A stretch of DNA of 64,000 nucleotides, taken from Bacteroidales bacterium. GTDB taxonomy: Bacteria > Bacteroidota > Bacteroidia > Bacteroidales > UBA932. Positions 46,791-58,363 of the stretch are shown in pieces. The number at the start of each line of letters is the position of its first letter. Positions within the stretch are counted from its first letter, which is position 1. The notes beneath the pieces were generated by a model. It worked only from the letters and a program-made list of their open reading frames with translations. It did not search any database and was not told the origin of the DNA. The position numbers and the translations under genes were made by a program. The stretch is taken from the NCBI GenBank assembly GCA_017430365.1, contig JAFRNC010000006.1, forward strand, positions 186,001 to 250,000. The letters run 5' to 3'.

Positions 46791-46798
46791 CAAATATA
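46791..46798 (-). promoter_or_regulatory. -7 promoter element of the rsfS operon
   Basis: TATATTTG on the minus strand, 23 bases before the rsfS start, next to the divergent birA element. Confidence 0.45.
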
Positions 46799-46843
46799 CA
46801 ATATTATTGCAAAAAATCAGCCACAAGGCTTTTTACTGAAAAT

Positions 46844-47632
46844 ATGGCAGATTCCATCACGTGGTTTGACTCGGTAGATTCGACAAATACAAGACTCGCG
46901 GCCGACAGGGCCGGCCTGCCCGACAGGACAGTATACGCTGCCGTCTTCCAGACAGCGGGACGGGGACAGAAAGGAAACAGATGGGAAAGCAAGGCCGGTG
47001 AGAACCTGACCTTTTCAGTATTGCTGAAACCTGCCGGCCTCCCGGTCCGGGAACAGTTCATCCTCTCACAGGTGACGGCGCTCTCCCTGGTCGACTATCT
47101 GCGCTCAAAAGAAATCGAAGCCGGCATAAAATGGCCCAACGACATATATGCAGGGGACTGCAAGATTTGCGGCACCCTGATAGAGAATTATCTTGCGGAT
47201 GACGGCACGGTGGGCTCCGCCGTCGCAGGAATAGGCCTGAATATGAACCAGAAGACATTCGACCCTTCCCTTCCCAATCCCACGTCCATGTCGCTGTTGA
47301 CAGGCAAAACGTATGACGTCAGGGAAGAACTACCCCTGTTCCTCAAGTTCCTCTTCAGCTATTGCGACCGTCTCGACTCACCCTATGCGCGTAACGGTTT
47401 TGACGCCATGTACCTGGAGAACCTCTACCGCAGGGGAGAATGGCATTTGTTCGAGGAGATGCCGGCCTCGGAGGTCCCGGCCGAAAAAAGGACGGGCCTC
47501 CGCATCGAAGCCCGGATACTGGGCATTGACACGGAGGCCCGCCTGATGCTTGAACACCGTGACGGCACTATACACGCCTACGGGTTCAAAGAGATAAAAT
47601 ACATCATTCAGCCTCGAGCAGGGCGCGGATAG
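46844..47632 (+). CDS. birA: Biotin-[acetyl-CoA-carboxylase] ligase
   Basis: 262 aa class I biotin protein ligase, without the N-terminal DNA-binding domain of E. coli BirA. Motifs: STNTRLAADRAGLPD, TAGRGQKGNRWES (biotinyl-AMP loop), IKWPNDIYAGDCKICGTLIE and AGIGLNMNQ. It charges biotin carboxyl carrier domains. The ATG at 46844 (MADSITWFDSVDSTN) matches usual family starts. Its last 29 bases overlap the convergent rpe gene. Confidence 0.94.
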   Translation: MADSITWFDSVDSTNTRLAADRAGLPDRTVYAAVFQTAGRGQKGNRWESKAGENLTFSVLLKPAGLPVREQFILSQVTALSLVDYLRSKEIEAGIKWPNDIYAGDCKICGTLIENYLADDGTVGSAVAGIGLNMNQKTFDPSLPNPTSMSLLTGKTYDVREELPLFLKFLFSYCDRLDSPYARNGFDAMYLENLYRRGEWHLFEEMPASEVPAEKRTGLRIEARILGIDTEARLMLEHRDGTIHAYGFKEIKYIIQPRAGRG

Positions 47633-48263
47633 CCGCCTTGGGATCCTCGGACGAGAATGTCGCCGAACCGGCTACGAATACACCGGCGCCGAGCCTTTCA
47701 AGTTCCGCGATGTTGGCGGTGCTAACGCCGCCGTCCACTTCGATGAAGCAGTCGGCTTCGGCTCCGGCTATCATCTCGGCAAGGACACCCACCTTCTCGG
47801 TAGTCTCGGGAATGTATTTCTGGCCGCTGTATCCGGGATGCACGCCCATCACCACCACATAGTCTATCTCACGCAGGAAAGGTATCAGGACCTCGGCCGG
47901 AGTCTCGGGATTCACGGCCACTCCGGCACCCATTCCGCAACCGCGGATCAATGCGATGCATTCCTTGAGATGACGGTCGTTACAAGCCTCAAAATGAACG
48001 CTCAGGTACTTAACCCCAAGTGCCGCAAAACGTTCGATGTAGCGCCAGGGTTCGACTATCATCAGATGGGCGTCCATCGGTTTTTCGGCAACCTCGGCGA
48101 TAGCTTTGCAGACGGGGAAACCGAAGGAGATGTTGGGGACGAAAATACCGTCCATGACGTCGAGATGGAACCATCCCGCCGCACTCCTGTTGACCATGCG
48201 GCAGTCCCTATGGAGATTGCCGAAATCGGCCGAAAGCATTGAAGGTGCTATGACTCTGGGCAT
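47604..48263 (-). CDS. rpe: Ribulose-phosphate 3-epimerase
   Basis: 219 aa TIM-barrel enzyme interconverting ribulose-5-phosphate and xylulose-5-phosphate. Signatures: IAPSMLSADFGNLHRD, WFHLDVMDGIFVPNISFG, MDAHLMIVEPWRY, VVMGVHPGYSGQKYIPET and FIEVDGGVSTANI. It follows pepD by 2 bases on the minus strand. Confidence 0.96.
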   Translation of the reverse strand: MPRVIAPSMLSADFGNLHRDCRMVNRSAAGWFHLDVMDGIFVPNISFGFPVCKAIAEVAEKPMDAHLMIVEPWRYIERFAALGVKYLSVHFEACNDRHLKECIALIRGCGMGAGVAVNPETPAEVLIPFLREIDYVVVMGVHPGYSGQKYIPETTEKVGVLAEMIAGAEADCFIEVDGGVSTANIAELERLGAGVFVAGSATFSSEDPKAAIRALLEAE

Positions 48264-48265
48264 GG

Positions 48266-49696
48266 TCAGATGTTCTTTAATACATCGAGCAATACGGCCC
48301 AGAACCGGTCGAGCGAAGCCAGATCAAGCCTCTCGCCGGGAGCATGGACTCCCCTGAGGGTAGGACCGAATGCTATCATGTCCATATCGGGGAACTTCTC
48401 GGTGAAGAGTCCGCACTCCAGTCCGGCATGTATGGCCCTTACTACGGGTTCGCGGCCGAAAAGACGCTTGTATGAAGCGACGCAGACATCCTTGATGCGT
48501 GAATTCATGTTCGGTTTCCAGCCCGGATATCCGTCAGAATGCTTCACCTCGGCACCGGCAAGTCCGAAAACGGCGGCGATCCTCTGCGAGAGGAAAATGC
48601 GCTGGCTGTTGACGGAACTGCGCTGCATGGTTCCGACGACTATGCGGTTGTGCTCCGCCATTTTGACAGATGCAAGGTTGGTCGAGGTCTCGACAAGTCC
48701 GGGGATATCGGCGCTCATCGCCATGACCCCGTGGGGTATGGAGACAAGGGCCGAAACCAGACGCCTTGCGGTACCGCGGTCGACCGCTCCACCCTTCCAG
48801 GCCAGAGGCTCGGCTGCGAATGTGAGGCCCGGATCGGTCACAGAGAATTCGGCCTTGAGACGGGCCGCGAAATCATTGAAGAGGGCGACAACTTTCTCCT
48901 CGTTCCTGGAAGGGATTGCAAGGACGACCTCGCCGCCTCGGGCGATCGCATTACGCTTGTTGCCGGCCGCTATGCTGCAGAGGTCGACATTGTACTGCCA
49001 TGCCTCGTTCACGAAACGGGCCACCTGCTGCACGCCGTTGATACGGCCCTTGTCGATGTCGTCACCGCTGTGCCCCCCCTTGCCGCCTGCAATCGAGAAC
49101 TTCGTGACAACCGCACCGGGAACCAGTTTTTTCTCCCTGTAGGTAAACGTACCGACGGTATCCATTCCGCCTGCGCATCCGACACAGAAATATCCCTCGT
49201 CCTCGTCGTCGAGATTGATGAGGGTCTTGCCTGTGATAAAACCTTTCTTGACTGCACGCGCGCCGTCGAGTCCGGTTTCCTCGGATACTGTGAAAAGACA
49301 TTCGACCCTTGGATGTTCGATGCCGTCATCGTCCAGTACGGCCAAGGCCGCCGCCACTCCTATGCCGTTGTCTGCGCCGAGGGTGGTGTCGTGGGCGATC
49401 ATCCAGCCGTCTTCGATCACATATTTTATGGGATCCTTGGAGAAATCGAAGTCCGAGCCGGCCTTCTTTTCACAAACCATATCGGTATGGCCCTGCAGCA
49501 CTACTGTGGGGCGTCCTTCATAGCCTTTCGACGCAGGACGGGCAATCATGACATTGCCGACCCTGTCGGTCTTGCACTCGAGCCCCCTGTCGGCGGCGAA
49601 TTTCTGCAAATAGGCTACAATCTGCTCTTCATGACCAGATTCACGCGGGATCTTGGTGATCTCGCGGAAAAAATTCAGTACTTTTTCGGTATCCAT
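48266..49696 (-). CDS. pepD: Aminoacyl-histidine dipeptidase, M20 family
   Basis: 476 aa zinc dipeptidase of the M20C group (PepD, carnosinase-like). Metal-binding segments: VVLQGHTDMVCEK, TTLGADNGIGVAAALAVLD, LFTVSEETGLDGARAV and IHAGLECGLFTEKFP. The dimerisation domain is inserted around residues 200-350. It cleaves dipeptides in the cytoplasm. It is 37 bases after dnaA on the same strand. Confidence 0.94.
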   Translation of the reverse strand: MDTEKVLNFFREITKIPRESGHEEQIVAYLQKFAADRGLECKTDRVGNVMIARPASKGYEGRPTVVLQGHTDMVCEKKAGSDFDFSKDPIKYVIEDGWMIAHDTTLGADNGIGVAAALAVLDDDGIEHPRVECLFTVSEETGLDGARAVKKGFITGKTLINLDDEDEGYFCVGCAGGMDTVGTFTYREKKLVPGAVVTKFSIAGGKGGHSGDDIDKGRINGVQQVARFVNEAWQYNVDLCSIAAGNKRNAIARGGEVVLAIPSRNEEKVVALFNDFAARLKAEFSVTDPGLTFAAEPLAWKGGAVDRGTARRLVSALVSIPHGVMAMSADIPGLVETSTNLASVKMAEHNRIVVGTMQRSSVNSQRIFLSQRIAAVFGLAGAEVKHSDGYPGWKPNMNSRIKDVCVASYKRLFGREPVVRAIHAGLECGLFTEKFPDMDMIAFGPTLRGVHAPGERLDLASLDRFWAVLLDVLKNI

Positions 49697-49733
49697 ATAT
49701 TAAAGAGATAGATGCCGTAGCGGGAAAGCCCCC

Positions 49734-51167
49734 CTATTCCGAGGAATTGAGGGCGCGCTCGATGTCGTGGACGAAACCACGGAAACTGCGGTCGGTGTCC
49801 ATCAGGTCGTTGACCGTATTGCAGGCGTGAAGCACCGTGGCGTGGTCCTTGCCGCCCAGCTGGGCCCCGATCGAAGAGAGGGAAGTCTTCGTCAGGTTCC
49901 TGCTCAGGTACATGGCGATCTGGCGGGCCTGCACGATCTCGCGCTTGCGGGTCTTGGAAAGGAAGATTTCGTCGGATATGCCGAAATAGCTGCATACTGC
50001 CTCCTGGATCTTCCCGACCGTGATCTCGCACTTGGGATCCGTGACGATCTTGTCGACCAGACGCCTTGCAAGGTCGAGGGTGATCTCCTGCTTGTTGAAG
50101 GTGGCGTTGGCTATCAGCGAGAAGAGTATGCCTTCAAGTTCACGGATATTGCTCTTCACGCTCTTGGCCACGAATGAAAGGACCTCGTCGGAAATTACGA
50201 CACCTTCGCGGGCGCACTTGGATTGCAGGATTGCCAGGCGGGTCTCGTAGGCGGGCGGAAGCAGTTCGGCTGAAAGGCCCCACTTGAACCTCGAAAGGAG
50301 ACGCTGGTCAAGTCCCTGCAGGTCCACCGGAGGTTTGTCGGAGGTCAGGATAAGCTGCTTCCCGCTCTGGTGGAGATAATTGAAAATGTGGAAGAATGCC
50401 CCCTGCGTTCCCTTCTTCTCGGCGAATTCCTGCACGTCGTCGATTATCAGCACGTCGATGAGCTGGTAGAAGCGCAGGAAATCAGCCACCTTGTTGCCGT
50501 TGTTGGCGCTCTTGGCCGTGCAGGCGGCGTTCATGTATTGATTCTGGAAAGTGTTGGCGTTGACGTAGAGGACCACCTTCTCGGGGAAACGTTCCTTGAC
50601 AGCTATGCCTATCGCCTGGGCGAGATGGGTCTTGCCGAGCCCTGGACCTCCGTAAATAAAAAGAGGATTGAAGGTGCTCCTGCCAGGATTGGCGGCAATG
50701 CTCAGTCCGGCGGAGCGGCCGAGACGGTTGCAGCTTCCTTCTATGAAATTCTCGAAATTGTAGATTGGATTGAGGCAGGGCTCGATATTGAGCTTGCGGA
50801 TTCCGGGAATCGCATAGACGCTGCCGGTATAATGCTCTCCCGCGTCAGGAATGGGCAGCTCGGCGTTGCGTACCCTGCCGCCCTTCGGACGCTGCTCGAT
50901 GAAAATATCGTCGAGTATCTTCACTTTATAGACCAGTGAAGCGGCGGGACCGATCTCACGGCGGAGGACCTTGCCGAGCAGTCCGATGAAATGTTCCTCT
51001 ATGTACTCCCGCCAGAAATCGGAAGGGACCTCGATCGTGAGACGCTGGTCTTCGAGGGAGATCGGCTTGATGGGTCCGAACCATGTCTTGAAGGAATCTT
51101 CGGGAAGATTGTCCCTCAGAATCTCAAGGCAGCGGGTCCAAACGGTTATCTGGTTATCGGGAGTCAT
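49734..51167 (-). CDS. dnaA: Chromosomal replication initiator DnaA
   Basis: 477 aa AAA+ initiator. Domain I is near residues 10-75 (WTRCLEILRDNLPEDSFKTW), domain III has FIYGGPGLGKTHLAQAIG (Walker A) and VLIIDDVQEFAEKKGTQGAF (Walker B), and domain IV ends with the DNA-binding signature GGKDHATVLHACNTV. The start at 51167 (MTPDNQITVW) fits homologues; the 33 extra codons upstream are encoded by a poly-A/T tract. The upstream 217 bases are AT-rich with one DnaA-box-like site. Confidence 0.96.
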   Translation of the reverse strand: MTPDNQITVWTRCLEILRDNLPEDSFKTWFGPIKPISLEDQRLTIEVPSDFWREYIEEHFIGLLGKVLRREIGPAASLVYKVKILDDIFIEQRPKGGRVRNAELPIPDAGEHYTGSVYAIPGIRKLNIEPCLNPIYNFENFIEGSCNRLGRSAGLSIAANPGRSTFNPLFIYGGPGLGKTHLAQAIGIAVKERFPEKVVLYVNANTFQNQYMNAACTAKSANNGNKVADFLRFYQLIDVLIIDDVQEFAEKKGTQGAFFHIFNYLHQSGKQLILTSDKPPVDLQGLDQRLLSRFKWGLSAELLPPAYETRLAILQSKCAREGVVISDEVLSFVAKSVKSNIRELEGILFSLIANATFNKQEITLDLARRLVDKIVTDPKCEITVGKIQEAVCSYFGISDEIFLSKTRKREIVQARQIAMYLSRNLTKTSLSSIGAQLGGKDHATVLHACNTVNDLMDTDRSFRGFVHDIERALNSSE

Positions 51168-51384
51168 GTTCAGGTTTTTCGACAACAAAATTGGGGAAAA
51201 AACAGTGGAAAAAAAAACTTTTTTTTGTTGTTTTTTTTGAAAAATACGCAACTCCCTAAGAATCAATAATAAAATTTTCTGACTTTTGTTTTCCCTTGAT
51301 TATCAACAATTTACAAGTATTGAAAACGTATACTGCGCTGACGTTGATTAACTTATCAGCGCAAGGAAAAATCAAAGAATGTTT
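51168..51384. other. AT-rich interval upstream of dnaA, one DnaA-box-like 9-mer
   Basis: The interval has long A and T runs around 51210-51245 and TTATCAACA at 51300-51308, one base from the TTATCCACA consensus. Weaker look-alikes (TTATCAGCG near 51354) have two mismatches. This might be dnaA autoregulation or part of an origin; a single good box is not enough to call oriC. Confidence 0.25.
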
Positions 51385-52500
51385 TTAATCGTCAACGGAG
51401 ACGACGAAGGCCCCGGAAAACTTCTTCTTGACTTCGGAAAGATGCCTTGCCGCCTCCTCTTTCGTGGAAAAGTTACCAACAGAATACTTATACATTCCGT
51501 TGATAAAACGGGCTCGGACCTGTTTCATTCCCTTGAGCTCGGGAGAGTCGTTTTTCAGTTTCCTGGTCGTGGCCAGGATCTGGATTTCGTAATGCGGGCC
51601 GTCCGAAGTACCGGATGGTTCCACCTTCTTTTCAGGGGAAGCCGCGGATTCCGAAGCTTTGGAAGGAGCGGCGGGTGCGGTAGCCGTGCCGTCGGAATCA
51701 TATTGCGCCTTGAACTCAGAAAATGCCCGGAAAATGTCGTATGCTATTTTCTGCCGGTTGCTCTCCTGAACCATGATGTTCCTGTCGGAAGTATTGGAAA
51801 GGAAACCAACCTCGATCAGGACCGACGGCATAGTCGTCCTCCAGAGGACCATGAGCGGAGCCTGCCTCACTCCCCTGCTCTTCTTGATAGGCCCGTTTTC
51901 GGAAAACTGTTTCTGGACCATCGAGGCGAAGGCGATGCTCTGCTCGAAATGGGCGTTCTGCATCAGGTTGAAAATGATATATGATTCCGGATTGTCGGGA
52001 TCGAAACCCTCGTAAGTCGTGGTGTAGTCGTCTTCCAGCAGGATCACTGAATTCTCACGCTTGCACACCTCCATGTTGGACTGGCTCTTGTCGGTACCCA
52101 TCACGAAGGTCTCCGTACCGGCCGCGGCAGTGCTTTTGGCAGAATTGACATGTATCGAAATGAACAGGTCCGCGTGGTTCCGGTTTGCTATGTTCCCTCT
52201 CTCGGCAAGTTCCACGAAACGGTCCTTATTGCGCGTGTATATCACCTTTACGTCGGGAAACTCCTTCTCTATACGGGCACCGAGCCGGAGCGCGATGTCA
52301 AGGTTTATATCTTTTTCCTTCAGTTTGGTACTCTTCGATATGGCGCCGGGATCGTGGCCGCCGTGGCCCGCGTCTATAACTACCGTCCTGAGCCGTACGC
52401 TGTTGTCACGTGCCGGAGCGAGCAGCGGGACCAGCATCAGGATGAGCGCCAGGGCCGGGAAAGCGGCCTTCCGGAAAACCATATTTAAGCTGGATGGCAT
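51385..52500 (-). CDS. N-acetylmuramoyl-L-alanine amidase with C-terminal SPOR domain
   Basis: 371 aa exported Amidase_3 enzyme cutting the MurNAc-L-Ala bond for daughter-cell separation. The signal peptide runs through LALILMLVPLLAPA. Zinc ligands are in VVIDAGHGGHDPGA, E in KEKDINLDIALRLG (Glu of the second motif) and LFISIHVNSA; VLIEVGFLSN holds the catalytic Glu. A Pro/Ala/Ser linker leads to a SPOR-like peptidoglycan-binding domain (YEIQILATT to FVVSVDD). The frame extends upstream to 52845 opposite lptD, but the signal peptide and -7 element fix the start at 52500 or 52482. Confidence 0.93.
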   Translation of the reverse strand: MPSSLNMVFRKAAFPALALILMLVPLLAPARDNSVRLRTVVIDAGHGGHDPGAISKSTKLKEKDINLDIALRLGARIEKEFPDVKVIYTRNKDRFVELAERGNIANRNHADLFISIHVNSAKSTAAAGTETFVMGTDKSQSNMEVCKRENSVILLEDDYTTTYEGFDPDNPESYIIFNLMQNAHFEQSIAFASMVQKQFSENGPIKKSRGVRQAPLMVLWRTTMPSVLIEVGFLSNTSDRNIMVQESNRQKIAYDIFRAFSEFKAQYDSDGTATAPAAPSKASESAASPEKKVEPSGTSDGPHYEIQILATTRKLKNDSPELKGMKQVRARFINGMYKYSVGNFSTKEEAARHLSEVKKKFSGAFVVSVDD

Positions 52501-52520
52501 GTTAGTTGCTGAAAAATTAT

Positions 52521-52528
52521 TAATTTTG
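52521..52528 (+). promoter_or_regulatory. -7 promoter element of lptD
   Basis: TAATTTTG on the plus strand, 27 bases before the TTG start at 52556. No well-spaced -33 found. Confidence 0.4.
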
Positions 52529-52536
52529 CCTTTCTG

Positions 52537-52544
52537 CAAATATA
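52537..52544 (-). promoter_or_regulatory. -7 promoter element of the amidase gene
   Basis: TATATTTG on the minus strand, 36 bases before the amidase ATG at 52500, interleaved with the lptD promoter space. Confidence 0.4.
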
Positions 52545-52555
52545 CGAAATTTGTT

Positions 52556-55300
52556 TTGCAAAATATAAGAATATCGTTCCGACAACTCCTGAAGGGGATT
52601 CTGCTCCTGACACTCCTGCTTACCGCCGGCAACCGCCACGCGATTGCGCAGGAACCGGATTCGCTCCTGGCGATTTCCCGTATCCCCGATTCCCTGCGGG
52701 TGGTTCCTCCGGTTCCCGATTCCCTCATGGCTTCCGCCTCGCCGAACGATTCCACAGCAACGGCGGACACGCTGTTCGTACAGCCCAAGGGCGCCATAGA
52801 CCGCCCCGCATTCTCAGCCGCACGGGATTCCGTCCTGGAGGACATCGAGCGGAATATAATATACTACTTCGGCGACGTCACGGCCAAGTACCAGGACATG
52901 GAACTCAAGGCCGACTACATGTCATACAACACGAAACTCAACGTCGTGTATGCCAAGGGCTCGCTCGACACCATCACCGGCGAGGTCACCGGCCGGCCCG
53001 TCATGACCACCGGAGGCAAGAGCTATGAAATGGACGAGGTCTTCTACAATTTCCAGACGAGGAAGGCCAAGATCAAGAATATGGCCACTCAGCAGGAAGA
53101 GGGCAAACTGGTGGGAGACAAACTGAAGATGATGCCCGACCAGTCTATCAACATCTCAGGAGGAAAATACACGGTCTGCGATGCGGAGCACCCGCATTAT
53201 TACCTGAAAATGACCGCCGCCAAGGTAATGACCGGTCCAAAGCAGAAGACCATGTTCGGCCCCGCCTACGCGGTGGTTGCCGACGTGCCGCTTCCGTTCA
53301 TCATCCCTTTCGGCTTCGTCCCCGAAAAGCCTGACCGGGCCAGCGGCGTCCTGATCCCCACCTACGGTGAGGAGAACGCCCGCGGTCTGTATCTCCGCGA
53401 CTTCGGCTATTCCTTTGTAATCGGTGATTACCTGGACCTCGCCCTTACCGGAGACATATACACCTATGGATCCTGGGCCGCCCGTCTCACCTCCCGTTAC
53501 AAGAAAAGATACGCCTTCGACGGCTCCCTTGCCCTCAACTATTCCAACGACATCACCGGGGAGCGCGATTCGGACTCCTTCTCCCAGTCGAAGAACTTCG
53601 GCGTGACATGGAACCATAACCAGGACGCCAAGGCACGCCCCGGCACGGTGTTCCGCGCTTCGGTGAATTTCTCCAGCCCGTCGAACAACCGCTACAACTC
53701 CACCAGCGTGAACGAGGCCTTGCAGAACCAGGCTTCATCTTCCATCTCCTACTCGAAGACTTGGAGCGGAATCTCGCTGTCGGTCAACATGCTGCACAAC
53801 CAGAACTCAAGGGACAGTTCGTACTCGTTCACCCTCCCGAATATCACCTTCAACGTCAACCGCTTCTACCCCTTCAAGCGCAAGAACAGGGTCGGAAAGG
53901 AACGCTTCTACGAGCAGATTTCCTTCACCTACGGAGCCACCATGCAGAACAAGGTGGCATTCAAGGCGAGCGAGTTCGAGATGAGCAAGTCGATGCTCAA
54001 CCGGATGCAGAACGGCGTAAACCACAACTTCTCGATCGGCCTGCCGGGATTCACGCTGTTCAAATACCTTCAGTTCACCCCCAGCGTGAGCTACGGCATG
54101 AACTGGTTCTTCAGGGATCAGTACAAGCAATACAATGAAGAGACCGGCAAGGTCGAAACCCTGTGGTCCGACCAGTTCAGCACATTCGGGGTAACGCAGA
54201 CCTATTCCGGAGGCATCTCGATGAACACCCGTATCTACGGTATGTTCAATTTCGGCAAGAGGAGCAAGCTTCAGGCGATAAGGCACATGATCACCCCTTC
54301 GCTCAGTTTCTCGCTCAGCCCGAACCTGGCGACCAAGGCTAACGGATACACCTCCTATACTTATACCGACAAGGACGGCGTGGTCCAGACCATAGATTAC
54401 AACCGTTTCGCCGGCCAGCTATATGCCCCTCCGGGAACCGGGAGGAACGCATCGCTGTCATTCGGGTTCGCCAACAACCTGGAGGCGAAAGTCCTGAAGA
54501 GCACCGACCCGCTGGCACAGGAGCCCGATAATCCCAAGGACAAATACGAGAAGATAAAACTGCTAGACCAGCTCAACATCAACGGCAGCTATAACTTCCT
54601 GGCCGACTCGATGAGGCTCTCCCTGATCAGCGTGACGGCAAGTACCACCATTTTCGGCAAACTCGGCATCAACGGCAACATGTCGCTCGATCCATACGCG
54701 ATCGACGGTGAAGGACGCCGCATCAACAAGTTCAACGTCCTCAAGACCGGCCGCCTTGCGCGCCTTACAAACGCCAGCGCCTCCATCTCCTATTCTATCA
54801 ATGGAGATGGCAAGTACAAGGGAAATGACGGCCACAAAGACGCCCAGGGCGGTGGCGGCAACAGCCAGTCCGACTATGCCAGGATCTATTATCACCCGAT
54901 CACGGGAGAATATATTCCCGGCGGCTGGGTATATTATCTCAACCCGGAGATTCCCTGGTCGCTGAACTTCAACTACAATTACTCCTATTCCCGTACCTAC
55001 CAGTACGCCAACGAAAGGCTTCAGACACAGCACAGCCACGTCCAGACCCTGAGTATGTCAGGACAGCTCAGGCTGACCAAGGCCATGAATTTCTCTTTCA
55101 ATACGGGCTTCGACCTGACGAAGATGCAGCTTACCACGACCCAGATCAACGCGACATACGACCTGCACTGTTTCGCAATCACGGTATCATGGGTCCCTAC
55201 CGGCCAATGGGAGAGCTGGAGTTTCCGCATCGCTGCGAAAGCCTCGGCGCTGAGCGACCTGTTGCAATTCAAGAAATCAGCCAGTTATTGGGATAAATAG
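52556..55300 (+). CDS. lptD: LptD-like outer-membrane LPS assembly protein, TTG start
   Basis: 914 aa. A signal peptide ([20 protein letters not shown] and onward to AIAQ) leads to a Pro/Ser-rich linker, an OstA/LptA-like beta-jellyroll (about residues 85-230) and a large beta-barrel. It would insert LPS into the outer leaflet of the outer membrane. Between the -7 element and the signal peptide no ATG exists in frame; TTG at 52556 is the best start. The frame stays open back to 52061 antisense to the amidase, which is not coding. In Bacteroidetes this large LptD-like family is usual. Confidence 0.87.
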   Translation: MQNIRISFRQLLKGILLLTLLLTAGNRHAIAQEPDSLLAISRIPDSLRVVPPVPDSLMASASPNDSTATADTLFVQPKGAIDRPAFSAARDSVLEDIERNIIYYFGDVTAKYQDMELKADYMSYNTKLNVVYAKGSLDTITGEVTGRPVMTTGGKSYEMDEVFYNFQTRKAKIKNMATQQEEGKLVGDKLKMMPDQSINISGGKYTVCDAEHPHYYLKMTAAKVMTGPKQKTMFGPAYAVVADVPLPFIIPFGFVPEKPDRASGVLIPTYGEENARGLYLRDFGYSFVIGDYLDLALTGDIYTYGSWAARLTSRYKKRYAFDGSLALNYSNDITGERDSDSFSQSKNFGVTWNHNQDAKARPGTVFRASVNFSSPSNNRYNSTSVNEALQNQASSSISYSKTWSGISLSVNMLHNQNSRDSSYSFTLPNITFNVNRFYPFKRKNRVGKERFYEQISFTYGATMQNKVAFKASEFEMSKSMLNRMQNGVNHNFSIGLPGFTLFKYLQFTPSVSYGMNWFFRDQYKQYNEETGKVETLWSDQFSTFGVTQTYSGGISMNTRIYGMFNFGKRSKLQAIRHMITPSLSFSLSPNLATKANGYTSYTYTDKDGVVQTIDYNRFAGQLYAPPGTGRNASLSFGFANNLEAKVLKSTDPLAQEPDNPKDKYEKIKLLDQLNINGSYNFLADSMRLSLISVTASTTIFGKLGINGNMSLDPYAIDGEGRRINKFNVLKTGRLARLTNASASISYSINGDGKYKGNDGHKDAQGGGGNSQSDYARIYYHPITGEYIPGGWVYYLNPEIPWSLNFNYNYSYSRTYQYANERLQTQHSHVQTLSMSGQLRLTKAMNFSFNTGFDLTKMQLTTTQINATYDLHCFAITVSWVPTGQWESWSFRIAAKASALSDLLQFKKSASYWDK

Positions 55301-55319
55301 TTTTTTATTCCTATATTTG
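55288..55319 (+). promoter_or_regulatory. Promoter of rho
   Basis: TTG (55288-55290), 21 bases, TATATTTG (55312-55319), inside and just after the end of lptD, with a 5' untranslated part of about 55 bases before the rho ATG. Confidence 0.65.
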
Positions 55320-55380
55320 CATTGTCAAAAATCGACCGGCCCGTCCTCTCCCGCGGAATCCGGTTCTCCAATTTAATAGA

Positions 55381-57243
<1,863 letters not shown>

Positions 57244-57252
57244 TCCGGCTTG

Positions 57253-58017
57253 TCACCGGGCTTTCGCTTTGCTTTTCGAGAACATCCACTCCATGAAATC
57301 AGGCATCTCGAAGGCTTTCCACCAGCATACATGGCCGCACCCGGGAAACTCATGGTAGCGTACATCCGCACCAGCAGCCTTCAGGGCACGGTATGCATCC
57401 CTGGAACCTGAAACGGGGACGGCGAGGTCGCTGTCACCGTGGTAAAGGCTGAACGACACTCCCTCGAACTTTCCGAGCCTGTCCGGATTGATGTCTCCGC
57501 AGATGGGGACAGCGGCGGCGAAGATATCAGGATGGCGTGCGACCGCGTCGAAAGCGCCGATCCCGCCCATCGACATTCCATAGATATACACCCTGTCAGG
57601 ATCCACGTCGGGACGTTGGAGGAACAGATGTACAAGTTCCATCACCTCCTTCATGATCTTGCTCTCAGGGTAGTCTTTCGGGAAATCGTAGGAGTCGGGG
57701 CTAACGTCGAACGCCCAGGTATGGTTCTCCGGACATTGCGGCACAATGACGAAGCAGGGATAATCCTCACGGTTGCAGGGGTTCAGGAACATCTGGGCCC
57801 CGAAAATGGTCCCTTCGTTGTCGTTGCCGCGTTCACCGGAAGTGTGCAGATACAGGACAAGGGGATATCGTGCGGACTTCTCCGGGTTTTCGGGGGTGAG
57901 GTAACGGTAAAGGAGCGTGTCGCCGTCCGAGCAGGGAAGTTTTCCGTATTCGTAGGATTGCGCCTTCACCGCCAGTACGGAAAAGAAGGCAAGTAACAGG
58001 AGACTCCAGCGTTTCAT
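57253..58017 (-). CDS. Secreted alpha/beta-hydrolase esterase (PHB depolymerase-like)
   Basis: 254 aa with signal peptide MKRWSLLLLAFFSVLAVKAQ. Ser-His-Asp triad positions are visible: IYGMSMGGIGAFDAV (nucleophile elbow), YHGDSDLAVPVSGS (Asp) and FPGCGHVCWW (His). Oxyanion region LVLYLHTSGERGND. It belongs with the carboxylesterases sometimes called phospholipase/carboxylesterase or feruloyl-type; the ester substrate is unknown. Convergent with rho, 9 bases between stops. Confidence 0.85.
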   Translation of the reverse strand: MKRWSLLLLAFFSVLAVKAQSYEYGKLPCSDGDTLLYRYLTPENPEKSARYPLVLYLHTSGERGNDNEGTIFGAQMFLNPCNREDYPCFVIVPQCPENHTWAFDVSPDSYDFPKDYPESKIMKEVMELVHLFLQRPDVDPDRVYIYGMSMGGIGAFDAVARHPDIFAAAVPICGDINPDRLGKFEGVSFSLYHGDSDLAVPVSGSRDAYRALKAAGADVRYHEFPGCGHVCWWKAFEMPDFMEWMFSKSKAKAR

Positions 58018-58085
58018 ATATTCAGGTTATTTACATTTGTTTTTTCAAATCTAAGAAAAAACGACGATAAATTAGTCATAAATAT

Positions 58086-58116
58086 TTTGCAAGAAGAAAA
58101 AAAGTTTCTACATTTG
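58086..58116 (+). promoter_or_regulatory. Promoter of tRNA-Lys
   Basis: TTTG (58086-58089), 19 bases, TACATTTG (58109-58116): an exact match to the Bacteroidetes consensus, 20 bases before the mature tRNA. Confidence 0.75.
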
Positions 58117-58136
58117 CAGTCCCAAACGGAAGGGAC

Positions 58137-58209
58137 ACCTCCTTAGCTCAGTTGGTAGAGCACGACACTCTTAATGTTGGGGTCCAGGGTTCGAGCCCCT
58201 GAGGGGGTA
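58137..58209 (+). tRNA. tRNA-Lys (anticodon CTT)
   Basis: 73-nt cloverleaf. The acceptor ACCTCCT pairs with AGGGGGT at the 3' end, discriminator A, CCA not encoded. D-arm GCTC AGTTGGTA GAGC; anticodon stem CGACA/TGTTG around CTCTTAA, anticodon CTT, decoding AAG; T-arm CAGGG TTCGAGC CCCTG. A terminator follows at once, and the 3' tip sequence GGGGGTACAA recurs at 60675. Confidence 0.95.
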
Positions 58210-58222
58210 CAAGTTACCAAGC

Positions 58223-58263
58223 AAAACCTATTCAGAACACAATCTGGATAGGTTTTTTGTTTT
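58223..58263 (+). terminator. Terminator after tRNA-Lys (copy 1 of a repeat)
   Basis: AAAACCTATTCAGA pairs with TCTGGATAGGTTTT (one G-T) followed by a T run. A closely similar hairpin lies at 60694-60730. Confidence 0.8.
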
Positions 58264-58309
58264 ACTCCCCTGTCAGAATGAGGTAGAAACAAGGTTATTA
58301 TCAGTACTC

Positions 58310-58343
58310 TATTTTGGTACTACTTGCGTTGTTATTTTGGTAC
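58310..58343 (+). repeat. Tandem 11-bp direct repeat TATTTTGGTAC
   Basis: Perfect copies at 58310-58320 and 58333-58343, upstream of the recombinase-like ORF. Such repeats can be integrase arm or regulator sites, which is only an inference here. Confidence 0.45.
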
Positions 58344-58359
58344 CATTTTTATAACTTTG
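58329..58359 (+). promoter_or_regulatory. Promoter before the recombinase-like remnant
   Basis: TTG (58329-58331), 20 bases, TAACTTTG (58352-58359). The ATG is only 4 bases further, so a transcript would be leaderless or start after it. Confidence 0.4.
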
Positions 58360-58363
58360 TAAT

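Noticed and set aside
52061-52555. N-terminal extension of LptD by 165 codons
   Set aside because: It lies antisense to the amidase, before both the promoter element and the signal peptide.
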